NCBI RefSeq assembly: GCF_000526995.1
Contig: NZ_AZUI01000001.1
Span: 3,266,001-3,330,000, forward strand
DNA length: 64,000 nt
Origin: Lacrimispora indolis DSM 755
GTDB lineage: Bacteria > Bacillota > Clostridia > Lachnospirales > Lachnospiraceae
Direction: 5' to 3'
How positions within the stretch are numbered: position 1 is the stretch's first letter; each line of letters starts with the position of its first letter. This document shows, piece by piece, positions 10,350 to 17,539 of this stretch. A model generated the notes under the pieces. That model was not told the DNA's origin and made no database searches. It was given only the letters and a program-made list of their open reading frames with translations. The position numbers and the translations under genes were made by a program.

Positions 10350-10647
10350 AAGGGAAAAGAGATATGGGAGAATTTTATCAATGATGCAAAAGGGCCGGAA
10401 TCCATAGGGATGATGGTCTTTTTGTTTATAAAAATACATTATTTCAGCCCTGTTCTTTTCTGACATTGGTAAGAAGATGGAATTTCCGTTAAATTTGTGC
10501 GGAAGAAGGTGGTTTGTTTCAGGATTTTCTTTTAAAACAACCGTGCAGCGTAAAAACTATTTTTATATAAAAATTAAATGGTGCAAAATAGGAAGACACG
10601 CGGAACGGTTTCGTATATATTAGGATTATAAGAAGGAGGCGAGTCTT
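10350..10647. other. 298-bp intergenic region before the alkylation-repair operon
   Basis: AT-rich, with no gene. It should contain the promoter of the ogt-alkA-adaA operon. I find no consensus sigma-A promoter, which would fit an Ada-type activated promoter, but no Ada box can be named with certainty. A GAAGGAGGCGA ribosome-binding site precedes the ATG at 10648. Confidence 0.4.
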
Positions 10648-11118
10648 ATGAAACATACGGCATTCATTAAAACCACGCTGGGACTGATGGGAATATCTGA
10701 AATGAATGGGTTTATCACGGAATTGTTTTTTGCAAAAGATGCCCGTGAACCCTTGGGCGGTCAGAAAACCCCTTTGCTGGAGAAGGCGGAAAAGCAGATC
10801 AGAGGATATCTGTCTGGGACGAGCAGGGCATTTGATCTGCCTCTTGCCGTCCAGGGGACGGAATTTCAAAGAGCCGTATGGGAAGCCCTGGGCAGAATTC
10901 CATATGGAGAAACGAGAAGTTATAAGCAGGTTGCGGAAATGATCGGGCGCCCGGACGCATCCCGCGCCGTGGGAATGGCAAATTATAAAAATCCGATTTT
11001 GATCCTGACACCGTGTCATCGGGTAATCGGCTCAGACGGCAAACTGACAGGTTATGCAGCCGGTTTGGAGGTCAAAGAACAATTATTGGAGCTGGAGCGG
11101 ACACATGCCGGCCGTTGA
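10648..11118 (+). CDS. ogt: Methylated-DNA--protein-cysteine methyltransferase
   Basis: 156 residues. Suicide repair protein that takes the alkyl group from O6-alkylguanine onto a cysteine. The active-site motif is intact (LTPCHRVIGSDG, near residue 121), and the HTH-like DNA-binding segment GTEFQRAVWEALGRIPYGETRSYKQVA precedes it. First gene of a three-gene alkylation-repair operon; its last 14 bases overlap the start of the AlkA-like gene. Confidence 0.95.
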   Translation: MKHTAFIKTTLGLMGISEMNGFITELFFAKDAREPLGGQKTPLLEKAEKQIRGYLSGTSRAFDLPLAVQGTEFQRAVWEALGRIPYGETRSYKQVAEMIGRPDASRAVGMANYKNPILILTPCHRVIGSDGKLTGYAAGLEVKEQLLELERTHAGR

Positions 11119-11782
11119 GATAAAATTATTTGACTACGGCAGAACGGAAGTGGAGTATCTTTCCTCAGCCGATCCTGTGCTTGGGGCGGCGATGACACGG
11201 CTGGGACGGGTAGAACGTCAGGTAATTCCTGATCCGTTTGCAGCGCTGGTGTACGCTGTTATAGGTCAGCTGGTATCTGCAGCCTCCGCCAATACCGTAT
11301 GGGGCCGTGTACAGGAAAGGCTGGGGGATATCACTGCTGAAAACCTGTCGGCTGTTTCCCCTGATGACATTCAGCGCTGCGGTATGACCATGAAAAAGGC
11401 GGTTACCATCTCAGATCTGTCAAAAGATATTTTACAGGGAAAGGTATGGTTTGACGATTTGCGGGAATTGCCGGACCAGGAGGTCATCCGCCGTCTGACG
11501 GCCATAAAAGGGGTGGGGCTTTGGACTGCGGAAATGCTGCTCATCAACTGTCTGGAACGTCCCGATGTGGTCAGTTGGGGCGATATGGCCATTCGCCGGG
11601 GCATGGAAAAATTATATGGCTTTCCGAAGCTGACAAAGAGCCAGTTTGAGATGTGCAGAGAACGGTATTCCCCCTATGGCTCGGTGGCCTCCATTTATTT
11701 GTGGAGACTTCCTTTTTGCGGAGCAGCTGAACTGGAAGGAGAAAATAAAAACAAAGGAAGAGGAGGTATGTCAATATGCTGA
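11105..11782 (+). CDS. DNA-3-methyladenine glycosylase II (AlkA-like)
   Basis: 225 residues from the ATG at 11105, inside the end of ogt and preceded by GGAGCGG; an upstream in-frame start at 11054 would overlap ogt further and adds a non-family N-terminus. HhH-GPD superfamily: helix-hairpin-helix IKGVGLWTAEMLL, with the catalytic aspartate in SWGDMAIRRG. Shorter than E. coli AlkA because the N-terminal domain is missing. Excises alkylated purines. Overlaps the start of adaA by 7 bases, so the three genes are translationally coupled. Confidence 0.9.
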   Translation: MPAVEIKLFDYGRTEVEYLSSADPVLGAAMTRLGRVERQVIPDPFAALVYAVIGQLVSAASANTVWGRVQERLGDITAENLSAVSPDDIQRCGMTMKKAVTISDLSKDILQGKVWFDDLRELPDQEVIRRLTAIKGVGLWTAEMLLINCLERPDVVSWGDMAIRRGMEKLYGFPKLTKSQFEMCRERYSPYGSVASIYLWRLPFCGAAELEGENKNKGRGGMSIC

Positions 11783-12342
11783 CAGAAGAGGAGAAGTGGA
11801 AGGCGGCTCTGGCCTGTGATGAGGCTTATGACGGCAGCTTCTATTACGGAGTAAAAACTACGGGTATTTTCTGCCGCCCTTCCTGCAAATCCAAAAGTCC
11901 TAAACGGGAGAATGTTGAGTTCTTTGATACGGCGGAGCAGGCCCGTGAAAGCGGCCTTCGCCCCTGTAAGCGCTGCCGTCCCGATTTGCTGGAATTTCAG
12001 CCGCAGAAAGAGAATGGGGAAAAAATTAAAGCAGTTTATGATCTTTATTTTACTGACCACAGCCGCTTAATGGAGGAATTAAAAAAGCTTGGGCTCAGCA
12101 GAAACAGGATCATACAGTTATTCCAGAATCAATATGAAAAGACTCCGGTGGAGTATTTAAACGGCTTACGGGTAAACAAGGCCAGGGAACTCCTTGCCAG
12201 TACGCCGGACAATATCTTGCCCATTGCTTTACAAAGCGGCTTTGAGAGCCTTTCGGCCTTTTACACCCAGTTTAAACGGATAACGGGCGTTTCTCCCAAT
12301 GAATACCGTGAGGGCCTTACACGGAAAAAAGCTGATCAATAA
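11776..12342 (+). CDS. adaA: AdaA-type alkylation sensor and transcriptional activator
   Basis: 188 residues. The N-terminal Ada zinc domain has the methyl-acceptor cysteine cluster (FCRPSCKSK and PCKRCRPD); the C-terminal half is an AraC-type HTH ending in FKRITGVSPNEYR. As in Bacillus AdaA, methyl-phosphotriester repair at the zinc cysteine converts the protein into an activator. It lacks the methyltransferase domain of E. coli Ada, which here is the separate ogt product two genes upstream. Probably autoregulates this operon (inference from the family). Confidence 0.93.
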   Translation: MLTEEEKWKAALACDEAYDGSFYYGVKTTGIFCRPSCKSKSPKRENVEFFDTAEQARESGLRPCKRCRPDLLEFQPQKENGEKIKAVYDLYFTDHSRLMEELKKLGLSRNRIIQLFQNQYEKTPVEYLNGLRVNKARELLASTPDNILPIALQSGFESLSAFYTQFKRITGVSPNEYREGLTRKKADQ

Positions 12343-12394
12343 CTGTTTGAGGATCTGTTTGCATCAATAATCAAATTGTGGTATCCCATGCATA

Positions 12395-12439
12395 TTGACA
12401 AAGGGTAACTGGTTACTTATAATATAGGTAACCAGTTAC
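12395..12439 (+). promoter_or_regulatory. Consensus promoter overlapped by a MarR-type operator
   Basis: TTGACA (12395-12400), a 17-base spacer and TATAAT (12418-12423) form a perfect sigma-A promoter. A perfect 12-bp inverted repeat, GTAACTGGTTAC at 12405-12416 and GTAACCAGTTAC at 12428-12439, brackets the -10. A further half-site GGTTACTTAT repeats at 12451-12460. The layout predicts repression by the MarR protein encoded 40 bases downstream. Confidence 0.85.
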
Positions 12440-12482
12440 TGTTTTTTGTTGGTTACTTATATGTTGAAGGGCGGTCATTGAG

Positions 12483-12944
12483 ATGAATGATATGGAAAAC
12501 AAGGCGTATGTGTTTGGCATGATCTTCTTGCTGTCAAACAAGCTGCAGATTCTTGGAGACAAAATGGATCCTTGCCTGACAGTCAAGCAGTGGTTTTTTC
12601 TTGCCGGTGTATTGAGATGCGAAAGCAATACTCCCACGCTTTCTGAATTGGGGGCGAAAATCGGAAGCTCGCGCCAGAATGTTAAGAAAATTGCGTCTCT
12701 TCTGGAAAAACAAGGCTTTGTTCTGATGGAGAAGGATCCGGAAGATGGGAGAGTGGTCCGCATCAATCTCACCGATGCCTGCGTTGAATATTTAAAGCAG
12801 CGGGAAGAGATGGAGGACCGCTTCATTGAGGAACTGTTTGAGAACTTCAGACCGGAAGACATATCCTTTTTATCTGAAATGTTTCAGCGGCTGGAAGGAA
12901 ATGTAAATGAGATGGGATTAAAATATGACGAAAGGAAGGCATAG
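12483..12944 (+). CDS. MarR-family transcriptional regulator
   Basis: 153 residues with the MarR winged helix: TLSELGAKIGSSRQNVKKIASLLEKQGFVLMEKDPEDGRVVRINLT, where the final DGR is the wing. It lies directly downstream of a consensus promoter covered by a 12-bp palindrome, so it most likely represses itself and the membrane protein gene that overlaps its 3' end by 20 bases. The inducing ligand cannot be read from sequence. Confidence 0.93.
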   Translation: MNDMENKAYVFGMIFLLSNKLQILGDKMDPCLTVKQWFFLAGVLRCESNTPTLSELGAKIGSSRQNVKKIASLLEKQGFVLMEKDPEDGRVVRINLTDACVEYLKQREEMEDRFIEELFENFRPEDISFLSEMFQRLEGNVNEMGLKYDERKA

Positions 12945-13782
12945 AGGGATGATTGGGATAACGGTAATCATTTTATTGATTTTGGGAATCGTGATATTTT
13001 TATTGCTTCCTTTTTCACCGGCCAAAGCCAGTTTTGAACGCATTACGGAGATAAAAACCAAAGGAGCCGATCATACAGCAGAAATCTTTACAGAGGGGGA
13101 CATAGAGGGATTGCCAAGGCCGGTACAGCAGTATTTCAGGCATTGCGGGTTTCTTGGAACCCCTAAAATGGCATACATGAAGGCTGAATTAAACCATGTG
13201 GATTTTGTTATGTCAGATACAAAAACCATAAAAATTGATTATAAACAATATAACCTTATGGAAAAACCGGAACGGTTTGCACTGATTTCCTCCTCCCTGT
13301 CAGGTATTCCCTTTGAAGGGCTTGACTCTTATGAAAACGGTAAAGGCAGTATGAGGGGGATGCTTGCAAAGGTCATTCCTTTATTTGACCAACGGGGAGA
13401 AAACATGGACCGTGCCTGTCTTGTAACCTGGCTGGCCGAATGCTTAATGGTGCCAGGCGCCGCATTGCAGGACTTCGTAAAATGGGAGCCAATGGATGAT
13501 ACCAACGTGAGAGCAAGCATAACATGGGAAGGGATAAACGCAGAGGGTGTCTTTACTTTTGATGCTTCCGGAAAATTGCTCTCTTTCCGTACCGGAGACA
13601 GAGTGGCCGTTGACATGGAGGGAAATGAAACAGAAGCGGACTGGTCGGCTTATTTCCGTGATTATCACTCCGTAAACGGAATCTTACAGCCGAAAGCCAT
13701 TCAGGCTGTCTGGCATTATGAAAAGGGAGATTGTATTTACTTTAATCAAAATGGATCAGAGATTTCTATCCGGTATCAATGA
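12925..13782 (+). CDS. Membrane-anchored protein, DUF6544-like
   Basis: 285 residues with one N-terminal membrane span (about residues 9-31) and a large outside domain. Motifs such as GLPRPVQQYFRHCGFLG, then repeated beta-strand-like segments and a KAIQAVWHYEKGD ending, resemble the DUF6544 family; I am only moderately sure of the family. The start overlaps the marR gene by 20 bases, so the two are co-expressed and coupled. Function unknown; the MarR context suggests a stress- or envelope-related role (inference). Confidence 0.7.
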   Translation: MTKGRHRGMIGITVIILLILGIVIFLLLPFSPAKASFERITEIKTKGADHTAEIFTEGDIEGLPRPVQQYFRHCGFLGTPKMAYMKAELNHVDFVMSDTKTIKIDYKQYNLMEKPERFALISSSLSGIPFEGLDSYENGKGSMRGMLAKVIPLFDQRGENMDRACLVTWLAECLMVPGAALQDFVKWEPMDDTNVRASITWEGINAEGVFTFDASGKLLSFRTGDRVAVDMEGNETEADWSAYFRDYHSVNGILQPKAIQAVWHYEKGDCIYFNQNGSEISIRYQ

Positions 13783-13861
13783 TTGGCTGAGTAACCGGAA
13801 AAATCCTCTGAAGTATATGGTACAAACCTGCTGGAATATGATTTTTCAGGAGGTGTATGAG

Positions 13862-14005
13862 ATGGATTTATCAAATCAGGCAGCCTATGAGGAAAAGTAT
13901 TCCGTTACAAAGGCAGGGCGTATCTTTTCAAAAGAAGAAAGGGTAGAAACGCTGATTCCGGGATTTTTCAAAATACGGTGTAAAACAGGAGCGCTTCCCT
14001 TATGA
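13862..14005 (+). CDS. 47-residue ORF coupled to serine recombinase 1
   Basis: The ATG at 13862 has a very good RBS (CAGGAGGTG) and the stop overlaps the recombinase start in an ATGA (14002-14005), so the two are translationally coupled. The product is charged at the N-terminus and ends in FFKIRCKTGALPL; no family is recognised. A longer in-frame reading from 13718 overlaps the previous gene and lacks an RBS. It could be an accessory factor of recombination or merely a leader peptide that sets recombinase translation. Confidence 0.55.
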   Translation: MDLSNQAAYEEKYSVTKAGRIFSKEERVETLIPGFFKIRCKTGALPL

Positions 14006-15636
14006 CCGGGCCTGGATCTGGCAGCCAGCCGGACCGCTGCAGAGCGGCACTTTACATGCGTCTGTCAAAGGATGATGATGGTGCAGGGGAAAGTTCCAGC
14101 ATCAGCACCCAGCGCAAAATGCTTCGCTCCTATGCCATGGAAAATGGTTTTGACATATACAGGGAGTATGTGGATGACGGATACAGCGGAACCAATTTTG
14201 ACCGCCCGGCCTGGAAACAGCTGTTACAGGATATAGAAGAAAAACAGGTGAACTTAGTGATCACCAAGGATTTATCCCGCCTTGGGCGGGATTATATCAT
14301 GACAGGACAGCTGACGGAAATCTATTTTCCTTCCAGAGGAATCCGCTACATAGCAATCAACGACGGGTATGATTCTGACAGTCCGTGGAGCGATATTGCA
14401 CCCTTTAAGAACATCATAAACGAAATGTACGCCAGGGATACTTCAAAAAAGATCCGCAGTGCCTTTCAGACTAAAATAAAAGAGGGAGCATTTATCGGGA
14501 ATTTTGCTCCTTATGGCTATCAGAAGGACCCGGAGGATAAAAACCACCTTCTTGTTGACCCTGTTGCAGCTTCCATTGTAAAGGAAATTTTTCGGCTGGC
14601 AGAGGAAGGGGAACCCCCTTCCCGGATCTCCCAGCTTTTAAATCAGAGAAACGTGCTGACTCCGGCCATGTACCGCTGTGCCGGGCGGCCTTACCTCAAT
14701 CCTGATGTTTATTCCATAAGGAAGGAATGGTCATCAGGCACGGTCTGCAAGCTGTTAAGCAATCCTGTATATATAGGCCACATTGTCCAGGGAAAGACGG
14801 TAAAGGTTTCCTTTAAAAGCAGCATGACCCTTCGAAAACCCAGAAAAGAGTGGGTGGTGGTTGAGAATATGCATGAGCCGATCATTTCTCTGGAGGTTTT
14901 TGAACGGGTAAGGAGACGGAGTGTTCCCCGTAAAAAGGTTGCGGAAACAGGTTTTGCCAACGTATTCTCCGGGCTTGCCAGGTGCGGGGACTGCGGCAGG
15001 AACATGTCCTTCACTGGAGCAGGAGGAAAAAGGGGATCCCCCAAGCTGGTATGCGGAGGGTATAAGCTGTATGGAAAAAGAGAATGCACCAATCATTTCA
15101 TGGAATACGAGCTTCTTTATAAGGTGATATTGGAAGAAATACGAAGTCTTCTTTCCTTCACGGAAGAGGAAAAGGCAGAAATTGACGCAGTGCTTCGGGA
15201 ACTTTGCATCCCTGAAGAAATGTCCGGCGAAAAAAAGGCGGAGTCCCAACTCATAAGGAGAGAGAGGGAGCTTGAATGCATGATCGGAAAGCTCTACGAA
15301 GACCGGGTAAATGAACGGATCGGGGAAGAACGGTTTTATAAAATGCTGGACTTCTTTGAAAAGGAAGAAAAAGATATCAGGGACAGCCTGGCCCTGCTCC
15401 AAAAACCATGCCCTTTGGACCAGAAAGGAGGGTCTGACGCTTCCTGCCTGTTTTCTAAGTTGTTGGGGGAATTAAGCAAGGAAAATGGTCTTTCCTCTGA
15501 TTTGCTGGGAACGTTCATAGACAGAATTGAGATTTTCCAAAGCTGCGAAGAAGAGAGAAAAGGTAATAAATGCCAGACCATCCGGATCTATTACAGGATT
15601 CTGGCTCCGTCAGAAGAAAGGGATGATAGGGCATAA
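14002..15636 (+). CDS. Large serine recombinase 1 (TndX/phage-integrase type)
   Basis: 544 residues. Resolvase catalytic domain at about 14-165 with the nucleophilic Ser in ALYMRLSKDDD and the conserved DLSRLGRDY; recombinase domain at about 165-300 (FAPYGYQKDPEDKN...); zinc-ribbon motif CGDCGRNMSF...CGGYKLYGKRECTNH at about 330-365; coiled coil after 400. Its TAA (15634-15636) is immediately followed, in the same frame, by an internal piece of feoB, so the gene sits at the right end of the element it should mobilise. Apparently intact. Confidence 0.93.
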   Translation: MTGPGSGSQPDRCRAALYMRLSKDDDGAGESSSISTQRKMLRSYAMENGFDIYREYVDDGYSGTNFDRPAWKQLLQDIEEKQVNLVITKDLSRLGRDYIMTGQLTEIYFPSRGIRYIAINDGYDSDSPWSDIAPFKNIINEMYARDTSKKIRSAFQTKIKEGAFIGNFAPYGYQKDPEDKNHLLVDPVAASIVKEIFRLAEEGEPPSRISQLLNQRNVLTPAMYRCAGRPYLNPDVYSIRKEWSSGTVCKLLSNPVYIGHIVQGKTVKVSFKSSMTLRKPRKEWVVVENMHEPIISLEVFERVRRRSVPRKKVAETGFANVFSGLARCGDCGRNMSFTGAGGKRGSPKLVCGGYKLYGKRECTNHFMEYELLYKVILEEIRSLLSFTEEEKAEIDAVLRELCIPEEMSGEKKAESQLIRRERELECMIGKLYEDRVNERIGEERFYKMLDFFEKEEKDIRDSLALLQKPCPLDQKGGSDASCLFSKLLGELSKENGLSSDLLGTFIDRIEIFQSCEEERKGNKCQTIRIYYRILAPSEERDDRA

Positions 15637-15770
15637 ATTTCCGCTGTCATGTGCATGGGGTTTGGATGCAATGCTGCCGGAATTATCGGCTGCCGGATCA
15701 TCGACTCCCCTAGAGAACGGCTGATTGCCATGATCACAAATAATTTTGTGCCATGCAACGGACGTTTTCC
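15637..15770 (+). pseudogene. feoB: Internal fragment of feoB (gate domain) stranded between two elements
   Basis: The frame continuing from 15637 reads [24 protein letters not shown] and then [11 protein letters not shown], the FeoB Gate-domain segment around the first conserved cysteine loops. It is bounded on the left by recombinase 1 and on the right by the left end of element 2 at the TTTCC of 15766-15770. The following part of FeoB resumes at 39744. No start or upstream G-domain is present, so this copy cannot make FeoB. Confidence 0.93.
15766..15770 (+). repeat. attL core of element 2 (TTTCC)
   Basis: One of two copies of TTTCC marking the ends of the insertion; the other is at 39744-39748. 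The exact crossover dinucleotide within the core cannot be resolved by eye. Confidence 0.75.
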
Positions 15771-15773
15771 GCA

Positions 15774-16039
15774 ACCATACAAAGGGAAACAAAACTGTTC
15801 CTTGGAGCTGACAAGGAAGAAACAGCCAAATTAGCAATACCAGTTTATAGCCTTGACGATTGCGCAGATAGAATGAAAGCTTACCGAAAAAAGAATTTAT
15901 TACACAGCAGGAACTGGCACGGTTTATGGGAGTAAAACACGTTACGCTTCGCAGCTGGGAACAAAAACAGGTAAAGCCGCCTTATCATATATGGCGGCTT
16001 TACAAACACTTATTTGATGATTCCCTCATGCTCCCGTGA
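15774..16039 (+). pseudogene. Frameshifted XRE-type HTH regulator at the left end of element 2
   Basis: One frame reads [19 protein letters not shown]...MKAYRKK, and the next frame continues EFITQQELARFMGVKHVTLRSW, then ends HLFDDSLMLP at TGA 16037-16039. The HTH is clear. The shift falls in the A run at 15887-15892; one extra A would join the frames. No start inside the element was found: the ATG available at 15753 lies in feoB sequence. It may be a decayed regulator of the element, or the start may be reconstituted from across attP in the excised circle. Confidence 0.65.
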
Positions 16040-16219
16040 TTTTAGGTTTTCCAGTATTCTGTCAATAACGGCTATTTTTTCTTTAACCGATAAATTAGAA
16101 TTACATAACCTACGTTCTATTACTTCTACATGGAATTCATTTATTTTATCCGAGAGGGAGTGAGAATCCATATTGTCAGAAACATGGATTATGATATTTT
16201 GAATACAATTCTTTTTCAT
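16010..16219 (-). CDS. Small protein of unknown function (69 residues)
   Basis: Starts at ATG 16219 with a strong RBS (GGGAGGGAG) and reads as a charged, probably helical protein (DSHSLSDKINEFHVEVIERRL...SVKEKIAVIDRILENLKSRE). It resembles small proteins often found in Firmicute integrative elements, but I cannot name a family. Its end overlaps the end of the XRE remnant by 30 bases in convergent orientation. A role in element biology is possible but unproven. Confidence 0.6.
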   Translation of the reverse strand: MKKNCIQNIIIHVSDNMDSHSLSDKINEFHVEVIERRLCNSNLSVKEKIAVIDRILENLKSREHEGIIK

Positions 16220-17017
16220 TCGCTCCCTCCCTCTAAATCAACTAACTTATATCTATGAAAATATCTGTATGTCCTATGACACACTGGGAAACGGTTCTTT
16301 TCAGGTAAGTATGTATTTCTTGTAATAAATAAATAGAACCGCTTCCGCAAAGTGCATTGTAGTCTCATCCTGGCTGCGTATTAGGCCAGACGGACTCTCT
16401 CTGTCATATCGTTGTCACCTTTTCCTTACACGACCCATTCCACTTCATACTTAGCTGCCATTTCCGGATTCTGTTCAAAGAACTCCTTTGTGAAATTTTC
16501 AATTGTTGCAGTACTACCCCAGCACTTGTCCTGCAAAGATACAGAGGCGTCTCTTATTGCATTCATGAAAACCAGTTCCTGTTAATTGACCCGTACGAGA
16601 CGCCCTGATTTATCATGGAAAGATAGCCATTTTCATGAGACAGCTTCAGGATGCCATCCGCTCCAATTACAGTTTTCTGGAAGTCATTGTGTGATAATTA
16701 CTATGCATAACAAGATTAAACCTGCTTACAAAAGAAGGCAGGGCATCCTGCGCCATGGTATTTCCACGGACTGTGAATGGAGTAGAGGGAAAGTTTTATG
16801 ATTTATGGGCAAAAGATCAGGAGTGGGCGCTTTATTATGCGCTAAAATATGAGGCAATTACTTATGCTCCGTCTCATTCGATTTAGATTTGTGATGAGGA
16901 ATTGAAGAGATAAGAACCTGTTTGACATCATTGTCCCTTTTAACGGTATTGACATTTAACGGGCTCTTTGATTTTTTCTTCTGCGCCTTGCTTTAAAAGG
17001 CCGGTATTTGACGACAA
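16220..17017. other. 800-bp region with only decayed short frames
   Basis: No intact gene. On the minus strand 16426-16566 encodes 46 residues (NFTKEFFEQNPEMAAKYEVEW) with a weak RBS; on the plus strand 16755-16886 encodes 43 residues (FPRTVNGVEGKFYDLWAKD). Both look like ends of larger, truncated genes. This is the region just inside the left end of element 2 and appears to be a scar of earlier gene loss. Confidence 0.4.
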
Positions 17018-17248
17018 TCATGAAGCTGGTGCAAACAGCTTATCTAACCGCGGATTACAATAAGCGACGGTATGAAAGACTACTTTCACAGCCTTGAACG
17101 AGGCCAGGGAAAGTAGTCCCAGAATTGATTTTGCATCAACAATGCGGCTTCCATATTTGACCTCCACATCAAAATCCAGCTTACTTACCAGATTAACAAA
17201 CCGGATAATCTGCTGTGTAGTCTGAAACGTTATAAATTTATGTTCCAT
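17018..17248 (-). CDS. HPr/Crh-like protein lacking the catalytic histidine
   Basis: 76 residues, RBS AGGAGG before ATG 17248. The fold signature FVNLVSKLDFDVEV...GSRIVDAKSILGLLSL is the HPr central region including the Ser46-type site (DAKSILG). In place of the GIHARPA loop with His15 there is TTQQIIRFV, with no histidine. This is the arrangement of Crh, which acts only in catabolite regulation with CcpA. The last about 20 residues diverge from the usual HPr end and may be altered by a frameshift. Placed beside the polysaccharide genes, it could tie them to carbon status (inference). Confidence 0.7.
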   Translation of the reverse strand: MEHKFITFQTTQQIIRFVNLVSKLDFDVEVKYGSRIVDAKSILGLLSLASFKAVKVVFHTVAYCNPRLDKLFAPAS

Positions 17249-17434
17249 GATAATTTCCTCCTTTTTGTACGGGTGCTTTTTTCGGTGATAGCTTCCGTTT
17301 GACGTTTTTTGAAAAAAAGAATGGATTATACCGGGAGCTTATTTGAAAAAAACAGACTTTATTAGGTTAAATATTGAGAAATGATTGAGTTAACGATCTC
17401 CTCCTTCTGGGTCTGGCAGCGGTAATTTGTAAGA
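17249..17434. other. Divergent intergenic region
   Basis: AT-rich spacer between the HPr-like gene (leftward) and the GH115 gene (rightward). No gene or hairpin is evident; the GH115 regulatory motif begins at 17436. Confidence 0.4.
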
Positions 17435-17435
17435 A

Positions 17436-17501
17436 AGTCGTTTTTTTCCAATAATAATATAGGAAAAAGTCATTTGTTTTATAAGAGGGAAGGATTAAAA
17501 T
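17436..17501 (+). promoter_or_regulatory. Regulon motif copy 1, GH115 promoter
   Basis: AGTCG followed by a T run at 17436, then GGAAAAAGTCATT at 17462 (offset 26), then a TAAAAT -10-like hexamer at 17496 (34 bases further). The least conserved of the six copies in the first half, but with identical spacing. Confidence 0.65.
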
Positions 17502-17539
17502 TAAGATATAAATCTTAAGAGGAAGAGGAGTTTGCAAAT

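Larger units (their letters stand above)
1..15636. mobile_element. Right part of element 1, integrated in feoB by serine recombinase 1 (left end outside window)
   Basis: Recombinase genes of this class normally lie beside an attachment site. Here the junction between recombinase 1 and the feoB fragment is at about 15636/15637. No feoB 5' sequence is found to the left, so all of 1-15636 is provisionally assigned to the element. Cargo: mannoside uptake operon, YesM/YesN pair, alkylation repair, MarR/DUF6544-like pair. The alternative is that the element is smaller and the feoB 5' end was lost by deletion. Confidence 0.5.

Noticed and set aside
14755..15402. 215-residue minus-strand ORF inside recombinase 1
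   Set aside because: Shadow of the recombinase coding frame; no RBS or recognisable domain.
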